Shown here: positions 56,144-64,000 of the stretch, one piece after another | Position numbering within the stretch: position 1 is the first letter of the stretch | Layout of the letters: the number at the start of each line of letters is the position of its first letter | Assembly: GCA_905178155.1 (NCBI GenBank) | Contig: CAJINV010000007.1 | Span: forward strand, 4,584,917-4,648,916 | Length of the DNA: 64,000 nt | Reading direction: 5' to 3' | Source of the DNA: Amoebophrya sp. A120 | Lineage: Eukaryota; Sar; Dinophyceae; Syndiniales; Amoebophryaceae | Made by a program: the position numbers and the translations under genes | The notes under the pieces: model-generated | Told to the model about the DNA's origin: nothing | The model's input: the letters and a program-made list of their open reading frames with translations, nothing else | Databases searched by the model: none

Positions 56144-58141
56144 TTACTGTAACAACACAACAATCAAAGCTAGATCAGCAGTGCAAACTCTACTACTTTT
56201 CTTAATACATCTCTCCCTTGCTAGACTCAGCAACTTTGCCGCAATCTGCTCTGAGTGGTTCTGGTGATGGTCGCGCGCAACCACATTTTGATTTTGCAGC
56301 AACTCAACATCTCGGTTATTTCCACAATCGACGTCGTGATGAAGGTCGTGCAGCTGTTGGTCCCCAGCAGTAGCTTCTCCGAGACGATTCTCTGTAGTAT
56401 CGTTTGCAACTACTTTTTCTCCGTCACACGTGACGACAGAATCAACTATTTGCAAAACTTCCGTAGATCGCAAAGCGCCCCAGAGGTGCTTGGTGCCAAG
56501 CATTGCGAACTTCAACGTCTTGGCGTTTGCGCATGATGCGCCTCCAACTTCCGTAGAAGATTTTTTGTTCACGGTTTGCTTCCCAACTTTGGGTGTCAAA
56601 ACCTCAACAACCACATAGGTGACCGTGAGGATCTCCGGCTCGGCGATTACACCCAATTGACTTCCCGTGGTCCCGCCAAAACACCTGGTCAACCGCATCC
56701 CGGGGGCTCGAACTGCGTTGGAAATTTCCAAACGACGTTGACGAAGATGAGAAGCAACTGGTCCGTTGCTTGTGTCTGCAGCTGTCCCGTTGCCTTTATG
56801 ACCTCCGTGAAGAACACCCGCTAGATGTAAGCTTTGCTCCTCGTGCAATCGCTGGATGCGCAGCCGTTCCGCGGGATGTTTGTGCAACGAGTGTTCCCTC
56901 GTGATAATTGCCAAGTGGTACTTCTCAAAGAATTTTTCAGGGTCGACGCGGTCTGCTTTATTCTCGTCCTCGTCATATGTCATGCGCGCATCAACGGGGG
57001 TCTGCTGCGACAGACAAGTCGTCTCGTGCGACATTTCAACATCATCAGAATGCTCATCGGTTCGGGCTTCATCAAAACTGCGAGCTGTCGCTTTGTCAGC
57101 AGGATCATCATGCACAGCACCAGTGCCCACACTGCAATACCCCAACACAGATCCCGTGTCCCCGACATGGGCGCAGTGCACCACATTCGTGTCCAACACC
57201 TTGGAGTTGCCGATTACCACACAGTCGCAGCTGCACCCGGAAAACTGCAGGTCGACGGCACCAGATCGGGACTGCAAATCCGCGTTGCACTGCGCAAACA
57301 GCTTCTGGAGAAACTTCTGGACCCGGTGGATAGTCTTCTTCGACGGCTTTGCAGAGCACGTGTCGGCTTTTGTTCTGTCTCCGAACACTGGTGGTGATTT
57401 CATCTCTCGGCCACCTTCAGGACCAGAAGAACCTGATGCATGGGGCCTCGCGGCGGCCACACTGGATACGGTTCTCGGTGGGGACGGAGACGAGGAGGGA
57501 CTTCTAGCCAGTGTAGAAACTCCTCCTCCGCCGCCAGTCGCAGCGGCGTTTGCTGAAGCCGCAACGCCGCGAAACAGCATTCTCGCGAACTCGGAACATT
57601 CGTACTCGCCGGTCGCGAGCAACGCCGTGTGGTGTCGCACGAGCTGTGAGATCCGCTGACTGAACCTTTTCGCGAGAAACTCCGCGACCTGCTTACCATA
57701 GGTCCCCAACCCGCTGAACAGGCAGAACACGTGCGCCAAATTACCGATTCTGACCGTGAGAAAACTGGTCCGGGAGGTGGCCGGCGACCCAATTTTGCAG
57801 CAAAAGGACGAAATGTTCCAAGAGGCAGTGGTGTCTGAAGCTGGTAGCATTTTCGCTGCGGAGTGATGTTGGGAAGCGAGCGGACGGTGGTCATCGGCCG
57901 CTTCACTATACGCAAATGACACTGCGCTGCTTTTCTCGCTGTTCTTCCAGATGCGTAACTTTGGCTCGTCGAGAAAAACATCCCGAACCACCGCGCTCTT
58001 TCCACCGGGCCGCAGCTTCATGCTCTTTTTGATGCCAGTCGGAGGTGAGAAAAACCCAGAGCCGGACGATGTCGGAGGTTGAAGCTTGCGAGGCTGCTGG
58101 ACTCGCGATTTCTTCGGAGACGGACTGCTGCTGAGCAACAT
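56144..58141 (-). CDS. PP2C-like phosphatase, probably catalytically degenerate
   Basis: The first ATG is at 58141 (MLLSSSPSPKKS), 665 aa as an unspliced frame. PP2C enzymes are metal-dependent Ser/Thr phosphatases with invariant Asp residues. The fold pattern is visible: LAHVFCLFSGLGTYGKQVAEF at the site of the usual DGHG (about 140-160), CSCDCVVI...VVHCAHVGDTGSVL at the second core motif, LAIITREHSLHKHPAERLRI matching the T-x-H-x-P-x-x-E-x-x-RI block, and APGMRLTRCFGGTTGSQLGV followed by IAEPEI. The first metal-binding Asp is replaced (SGLG for DGHG), and RCFGG replaces RSFGD. I therefore expect a pseudophosphatase; the GDTG aspartate remains. N-terminal basic Ser/Pro-rich tail. Further 3' exons are possible. 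Confidence 0.7.
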   Translation of the reverse strand: MLLSSSPSPKKSRVQQPRKLQPPTSSGSGFFSPPTGIKKSMKLRPGGKSAVVRDVFLDEPKLRIWKNSEKSSAVSFAYSEAADDHRPLASQHHSAAKMLPASDTTASWNISSFCCKIGSPATSRTSFLTVRIGNLAHVFCLFSGLGTYGKQVAEFLAKRFSQRISQLVRHHTALLATGEYECSEFARMLFRGVAASANAAATGGGGGVSTLARSPSSSPSPPRTVSSVAAARPHASGSSGPEGGREMKSPPVFGDRTKADTCSAKPSKKTIHRVQKFLQKLFAQCNADLQSRSGAVDLQFSGCSCDCVVIGNSKVLDTNVVHCAHVGDTGSVLGYCSVGTGAVHDDPADKATARSFDEARTDEHSDDVEMSHETTCLSQQTPVDARMTYDEDENKADRVDPEKFFEKYHLAIITREHSLHKHPAERLRIQRLHEEQSLHLAGVLHGGHKGNGTAADTSNGPVASHLRQRRLEISNAVRAPGMRLTRCFGGTTGSQLGVIAEPEILTVTYVVVEVLTPKVGKQTVNKKSSTEVGGASCANAKTLKFAMLGTKHLWGALRSTEVLQIVDSVVTCDGEKVVANDTTENRLGEATAGDQQLHDLHHDVDCGNNRDVELLQNQNVVARDHHQNHSEQIAAKLLSLARERCIKKSSRVCTADLALIVVLLQ

Positions 58142-59245
58142 CGTGATCAAGGTTGATTATGAGTGCACCAAAGTGTTTTTTTGCGATTGGCAACCTTTCA
58201 AGGCTCACCACTCGTATGCTTTGATCACGTCGCTCCTGTCTGCTTCGAGGAATGCTACGAAAACCCGGATCATTTCAAATTCTGTCAAGCCAGCAAGTGA
58301 GAAGCTGCTGAGAGCGGCTCTTTCTTTTGGCAGTGTCGGACCCGTCTCGTTTGCACGTCTTCCCGCAATCGGTATGGATCGTCGAAGCTCAACAACGGAG
58401 TTGCGTGGACTTCTGTGCAAATCTATGCTTATTCGAACACGAATGAGTACCGTCCATGCGCCCAAAGCTGTAATCGGTTTCCACAGACACTGCGCAAAAA
58501 CAAGGCAGCGCCCAAAATTTGAAATGACACCAGTACTTTTTTCAAAGCTTCACAAGTTTTTTTCTTAAGAACAAGAGTAGCCCTTGTCGCCCGGCATAAA
58601 CTCCTTAGGTTTACAACACAAGACGACTCTACTCAAATCCGGTAAAAATCGGCGTAGCACTTTTTGTACTCGTTCCTCTTTCCCAAACAAAAATCATCAC
58701 ACCAGATTTTTACGACCGATTGTTCATTATCACGACCTCCTTTCCAACTTTTTTCCGCGCTTGAGTCAGAAGGTCTCTCTGCCTGTGTGTCGAGTTAACG
58801 TTACAAAAAATTTTAGCAAGTCGCATACGCAACTTCTTAAAATATGCGGCTGAGCCGAGGACTCGCCGCATGTTGCGGGTGTGCAAGGAGCGCTGCTGCG
58901 ATCTAAATGCTAAAATTCTAATTCAATCGGCAAACGAAGTTTGTTTGTGAAAGAGTTTTACTTTTTACGTACGAAAATGACTGTACTAGGCTGTAATCGG
59001 AGAAATCAAATAGCACAAAGAAGAATGTATGAACGTAGAAGAATTTGTTCTCGAATAAGGATTAGGCTCCTAAAAAAATTGTGAATCCTCTGCCACGGCT
59101 CCCCGAAACCAAATTGGTCCGCAAAGCTAGGCAAATACTGGACAACAAATACGTAGAAGTTGAAAATGTAGGTGAATCCTAAAAAAATCTTCACAAGGTC
59201 ATAACACCAGAGGTCATTCTCTACAACAACTTCAGCCTCAAACAC
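58142..59245. other. Intergenic stretch, nothing recognised
   Basis: AT-rich from about 58550. The minus-strand frame just below the V-ATPase stop (59245-59006) is read from a non-ATG codon and is probably 3' untranslated sequence. Confidence 0.45.
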
Positions 59246-60653
59246 TTAACCGCTGTAGGGAGTGCACAGACCGCTGGCGTTGCCGGCGCCGGAGGCCACC
59301 ACCAATCCGATGATCAACCCGTACAGACCCAGAGCCTCGGCGAAGATCAAGATCAGGATCATGCCGACGAACAGTCGTGTCTGTGGTTTAGGCGGTCTTT
59401 GATGTGTGTCGTTCTTCTTCGGTATATTCGCAATCGTTCAAGGAACTACTGGCCTAGGATGCGACCCTTCAAGAAAGCAGTTATGCATCTCCTAGATTCG
59501 ACTATGCAGTACTAAATAATAATCACCATTGTCTTAGAGAAGTGAGTACCTGCTGTGCGTTTGCCCTGACACCGGCGTCACCGACGATACCAATGGCGAG
59601 ACCTGCAGCCAATGAGCTCATGCCGACGGTCAGTCCAGCTCCGAGGTGGGCGAACCTTTGGTTAGTATTTAAATTCCAAAAATTAAAATTTTTGTTGCAC
59701 TATTGCAAACGTAAAAAAAGATCGCATTCGCTGTCGTGCTGGCGTATGTTGCCGCACGAAATCCACCTTGAGGGTCTATTTCAGCTGGTAAAATCCCTAA
59801 AGGAACCTATTTTCTCATGCTAAAATCCCTATACCCTTGATATGCGGAGTACTTGGCCGGCTCATTCAATTTTTCGTTGATGATAACAGATGTGATCAGA
59901 CCGTAGATACCTGGTTTTTAGATTTGGGTCTGACATTGCGTTGCACGATCAACGTAAGCAAATAAATCTCTGCTGCACGTCTATGTATTCCACATCTCGA
60001 TCCGTGCGTGATTCGATCAGTCATACGGTTCTCACTTTCCAAAAAAGAATCAGTACCGAGCACACCCGCCATGACTACTGGAATGATGGACTTCATCATC
60101 AGCTCTGGTCGCCGGTATGAAAATTAAAAAATCTAAATCGACTTTTTTTTCTGTTCGTTCTTGATGTTTCTCCAAATGACGATGATACACCGCATGACTG
60201 TGCTAGTGCGCTTTCTAAATGCGATAAAAAAAACGCTTTCTCGAATTTTGTTCACGCGAGTGCGATTCGCCAAACGCTGTGCATCTAAAGACAATCTCTA
60301 AATAAACCGCCATTTCTAGTACTACTCCGCATGACGAAAGAGTCGTTTTTAGATTCATCGCCGTAGCAGGACACCCATGGACATGATACCAACACCCGAC
60401 TTTGCTGTTCCATATGCGGCACCTGGATATGGAGGGTGACGTTTACATTTCAATTTTCCACACGACTTGGCACTTTTGATTCTTCGCATGCGAAATTTCA
60501 TTTTTTACGCGCTTACTTCGAAGGCAGCATGACACGATCGACTGAACAAAATAAAATCGGTTTTCGTATACCGAGGTTTGCGAAGACGATCGCACTGGTT
60601 ACCCCCATGAAGCCAAAAAAGCTTGACGTTGGGTCACACGGAATGACGGCCAT
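59246..60653 (-). CDS. V-type ATPase 16-kDa proteolipid subunit c
   Basis: Six exons: 60653-60572, 60422-60367, 60111-60057, 59910-59835, 59655-59550 and 59380-59246, totalling 169 aa, the usual length. Subunit c forms the rotor ring of the V0 proton channel in acidic compartments. Sequence landmarks in order: [91 protein letters not shown] and [20 protein letters not shown]. The essential proton-carrying glutamate is Glu140 (FAEALGLYG). Introns 1, 3, 4 and 5 are GT-AG. Intron 2 (about 60112-60366) has neither GT nor AG where the conserved MGVL-RPEL join requires it, and CGGCGA occurs at both borders. The exact join there is inferred from family conservation. Confidence 0.95.
60112..60366. 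other. Non-canonical intron in V-ATPase c gene, possible decayed introner element
   Basis: In gene orientation the left border is GTCCTG|CTACGGCGATGAATCT and the right border ends TTTTCATACCGG|CGACCAG. The direct repeat CGGCGA and a loose inverted match (ATCTAAAAACGACT against AGTCGATTTAGAT) are what an eroded element would leave. Confidence 0.5.
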
Positions 60654-61253
60654 TTTTGCGAGGTGTTTTTTGGTTCGGAAAAACCAAAATGAAGCGATAC
60701 GCTTGCTCGTTCTAGGTCTCCGTCGACTGACTTACACCAGCGTTGTTTTGCGACAAGTTTAAGTATTTTGCCACGATCAAACAAATTCTGCACCAGGAAA
60801 CACGAAACAAAACGACGTCTTTGGCCGAAATTGAGATCCTTCTTCAACAATATTTTAGTCGGTGTGTACCTGCCGAGGTGTACCGCCAAACGAAGCTGTT
60901 CGCGATCTAAACAGGTGCGCTTTACTGTTACTGTTACTAGCGAAAAAAAAAACATTTGTCACAGAACACGCACTTATCAGTGAATGGGTAAAGACGCACT
61001 CGCTAAGATGAGAGAATGCTGACGCGTCTGGAACTGCGGCCGCGTGATCATGGCAGCACATTATTCCTTCACGCCCACCTGAAACAAGCTCCGCGCAGCT
61101 GTGTTCAAGAAGTTTCTCAAAACACGCTTTCATGCGGAAGCAAAGAAACCAAAGTTCAAAATCCGAAACCGAAACGTATTAAATCTTGCATCAAGCGGCG
61201 AACCGCCTCTGTTCGTGTTCCTCCTGCAACAGGAAAAACAGCACTATTTCTCC
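60654..61253. other. Intergenic stretch, nothing recognised
   Basis: Mixed-composition spacer between the V-ATPase start and the ankyrin gene's end. The short frames on both strands lack motifs. Confidence 0.45.
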
Positions 61254-62297
61254 TCATTTCTTCTTTTTCCCGCCCTTCTTCCCGGCTTTCTTTGGTTTTT
61301 TATCCGCCGCCGCAGCTGCGGCCATCATCTCGACTATCTCCGCGCCAGTTAGGAATTTTGGCCGCGACGCAAATTCGGTTTCGAGGAACGAGACGCAGTC
61401 CCACTGGCGGAATTCCTTCGCCCAATACGCGGCGTTGTGGCCATCTAAATCCACTTCGTCCACCAGATCACGGACCGGCTGATATTTTGCGAAGAGCTGC
61501 AGAAGTTGCACCGCCTTCGACTTCGTAGTGCGCGATACTTTTATTTCCTCCTCGGCCGGTGGCGGGAAAGTTGCGCTCCAAGAGGGGTGCAGGATGGTGT
61601 CATTGGCACCTGGGGGGGCATGATGAGCATAACTCATGAAACTCAGGCCGCACAAGAAGAGTTAGAATACAACTTGCGCGCGCGGGCGCACCAGCTACAT
61701 GAATTTATCATGAGCAAAACAAATGTATTAAATGACTCCACGACCTGCAAAGACACATGCTTTTCAACCTTTTAATTTAATACCGACGAGCATGCTGTTC
61801 GTTTCCACCCCATCCTCCACCGCTGGCAAGACTACTTCCGCCGGCAAGACCGCCAAGTGCCAGATGCTCTGTCCGTTCCTGTTTACGAAGGAGACATCCA
61901 CGACGTTTTTGTGTTTGTTCGTCGTGCCTGCCATTCCGCCGGAGCCAGCTCCGAACGCGGAATTCGTGGACTTTTGCTTGGATAGAGAGGAGAGAAGAAA
62001 CGCGACTAAATCAAGGTTCTTCTGGGAAACCGCGAGGTGGAGGCATGACTGCCGCGCGCAGGTGTCGTACTGGTTCAGATCTGGGTTGTATTTGAGGAGA
62101 AGGCGAAACATCTCCATGCATGACTCGTGGCGGGAAAAATCCCAGTTGGCGATTCTTTCGTACAGACAGTTCGACCCCGTGATGGTCTTCGCGCGCTGCG
62201 CGTCCGCCTGCTTTTCCTCCAGCAGGGTCTCGACGACCTCGAGGGTTTCTGGCGTGGCGGGCTGGGTCACCCAATGGAGGAGGAGTTGGTCGCCCAT
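61254..62297 (-). CDS. Ankyrin-repeat protein, 289 aa
   Basis: Exon 1 is 62297-61784 and exon 2 is 61609-61254, joined by a GT-AG intron (CTCGTCG|GTATTA ... CCCCCAG|GTGCC, phase 1). The start MGDQLLLHWV is chosen because an in-frame start upstream adds an unrelated hydrophobic leader. At least three or four ankyrin-type helix pairs can be seen: MGDQLLLHWVTQPATPETLE with VVETLLEEK, SCLHLAVSQKNLDLVAFLLS, NRNGQSIWHLAV and DLDGHNAAYWAKEFRQWDCV with SFLETEFASR. The C-terminus is a Lys-rich tail (KKPKKAGKKGGKKKK). A role as a protein-binding scaffold follows from the family; the partner is unknown. Confidence 0.75.
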
Positions 62298-63907
62298 TTT
62301 GAGGAGGAGGTAAATGCGAATACGCTGAACAAGTGAAGCTTTCGAAATCAATTCTCCAACAAAGAGCAAATGTTCTTCTGCCGGTTACGAATGAAACGCC
62401 TCTTCACAAATCAAGTCAGCAGGCCTGTTTTGCGAACGAGCTTGCTACAAACGAACTTACTATCACCAACCTCTCATGGAGCCATCCAGTTGCAAGTTAC
62501 AAGTTAGTGTCACAGCTTCATACTATCTATCTTCTTGCTCTTTTGATGTTTACTGCTGCACTCTTCGCTTTGCAATGGATAAAGATCCTGATCACCTACT
62601 TATTCTGACCACCATCACACAGGGCAGACTGGCGCATCATCAAGTCCACAAACATATAGGAAAGAAAGCGGGCTAGCAACCGAACGGACAACTTCAGATC
62701 GCTGGTTTGCTCGGATGCCCTGGACGAAGAGGCAATCAATCTGGTACACCATGCCTCGACGGACCCGGCCACCACACAGGGGCGGGCCTACTTATGTACC
62801 TTTGAAGAGCCGCTGGACCGGTTGGCTCCTGCGCGCTAAAATCCACAAAAAAAGTCAGAGTGGGCTAGCTGCCCCTGTCGAGGACGCCGCCCTCTCAGTC
62901 ACTCCGAACTTCCTATGAAGGAAGATAGGCACACAACCACGCACCAGGCCAGGCAGCCATCCAATCTCCGACCGAGGCCAATGCAGACAATGCGGGCGGC
63001 CTCCCTGCGCTCCCGCGGGGGGGCGCCCGGCGTCACCGGCCCCCCTTCGTTCCAGCCGCGCTCGCTCGGCCGCGACTGGCGGCCGCCCGGGCCGGGCAGG
63101 CAGGCACATGGATCGCCGGGGTCCGAATGCCAGGCGCCACGGCCTGCCAAGCGGGTGGGCGTGCCGGCCCGCGGGCGGGGCGGCGACCCTGCCCCGCTTG
63201 CCAGTGCCCAACTGGCCGCACGCAACTAGATTGATCGGGCGCCCCTCCGGCTCTGATCTTCCTCGTCGGCTCGGCTCCGGCAGTGTTTGTCCGGCGCGGC
63301 GAATTCTAAGTCCGCGGAAGTGCATTGTGCAGGCCATGGGGGCATTGGCGGGAACGCCCGCCGCCCCCTGCCCCCAGATGCCTGCGTAGCCGAGCCCAAG
63401 CAGGCCCACCCGACGGGGGGCGAAGCGGGCGCCGAGTGGCTTGCCGCCTTTTCTAGCCACCAGCTGAGCCACAGCCGCGCGGGCGGACGGCGCTCGGCCG
63501 ATACGAACAAACGGGCTCGCTTCCACCCTGCACGCCTAGCGTACACACTTTTTTTTTTGTTTGGCGGAATCACTGTGCAAGAGATGAAAAATGGACACGC
63601 TCGACACTCTCCTTTTCCACCTTTTCAACATTCCTCGGCTGCGCTGCCCTCGTGGATCCGCGCGACCAAAATTGCTCTCTGTGGCACGTTCTTGCGGCCC
63701 CTTCTTCTCGTGCACTCTTCGACACTCCGCACTGAGACGAACACGAATGAGCAAAAGCAGCACAATTTGTGCTCCTTTGTCAAAGGAAATAGATATCGAA
63801 GTAAAGGTAAACAACGAACCAATCGAACAAATAGGAAATCAAAGCTCTACTTTTCACTACTGTGCTTCATTGATAGTCATATCTACAATTTTATCGCAAG
63901 ACTCACG
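62298..63907. other. Non-coding stretch with a GC-rich block
   Basis: From about 62940 to 63530 the sequence is strikingly GC-rich, with AT-richer flanks. Frames are open on several strands there as a by-product of composition, and none has a recognisable motif. Composition resembles the interior of the transposon at 35815-36910, but I found no inverted ends. Confidence 0.4.
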
Positions 63908-64000
63908 AATAGTTCAATTTCGTGAATAATTCAAATTGAATAGTTCAATTTCGTGAATAGTTCAAATTGAATAGTTCAATTTCGTGAATAATTCAAATTG
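63908..64000. repeat. 31-bp tandem repeat at the window edge
   Basis: Three units of AATAGTTCAATTTCGTGAAT followed by A(A/G)TTCAAATTG, nearly identical. The array runs off the right end, so its true size is unknown. Confidence 0.9.

Larger units (their letters stand above)
48166..56485. repeat. Tandem duplication, unit B
   Basis: Second copy of 39298-47749, with the same gene order and orientation. It ends inside the intact phosphatase at the point (CCCAGAG) where unit A breaks. Confidence 0.9.

Noticed and set aside
59006-59245. Hydrophobic 79-codon minus frame just below the V-ATPase gene
   Set aside because: It opens from a non-ATG codon overlapping the V-ATPase stop region and has no start of its own; likely 3' untranslated sequence.
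62855-63526. A 223-codon minus-strand frame in the GC-rich block
   Set aside because: Frames are open on several strands there, as expected from GC-rich composition. The product is Arg/Pro/Gly-rich without motifs.

Overview
The window looks like nuclear DNA of a protist, most likely an alveolate of the dinoflagellate/Syndiniales type (Amoebophrya-like). This is inferred, not proven. The evidence is: a six-exon V-ATPase proteolipid gene; a eukaryotic sulfotransferase and coiled-coil centrosomal-type protein; very long Ser/Gln-rich proteins; nearly every gene on the minus strand (unidirectional blocks); and many short insertion elements inside coding exons whose exact removal restores the frame. 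Such introner elements with non-canonical borders are, as I recall the literature, a hallmark of Amoebophrya. GT-AG introns of about 200-230 nt also occur.

Layout. 1-6194: a partial unknown gene, an unknown 637-aa protein and a CSPP1-like coiled-coil protein. 7166-10398: two unknown genes interrupted by elements. 11293-20077: a large glycosyltransferase-like protein followed by a 1207-aa secretory-pathway sulfotransferase. 20835-35327: two paralogous giant proteins (2104 and 2365 aa) whose RING-like cysteine motifs sit near opposite ends. 35815-36910: a 1.1-kb non-autonomous DNA transposon with about 62-bp inverted ends and a 5-bp target duplication.

37017-58141 is an 8.9-kb tandem duplication. 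The ancestral order was glycosyltransferase, membrane protein, YeeE/YedE sulfur transporter, PP2C-like phosphatase. The duplication produced an intact glycosyltransferase, two membrane proteins, two transporters, one intact phosphatase, and a central dead junction where a phosphatase fragment meets a truncated glycosyltransferase through two fused introner-like elements. 59246-62297 carries the V-ATPase c subunit and an ankyrin-repeat protein. The right end holds a GC-rich block and a 31-bp tandem repeat.

The most interesting system is the set of 17 introner-like elements (three terminal families; whole copies about 140-312 bp). They have terminal inverted repeats, TA...TA-type ends and 5-bp target duplications. 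They lie in coding sequence, are precisely removable, and one has a clean empty-site/filled-site pair between the duplicated segments.
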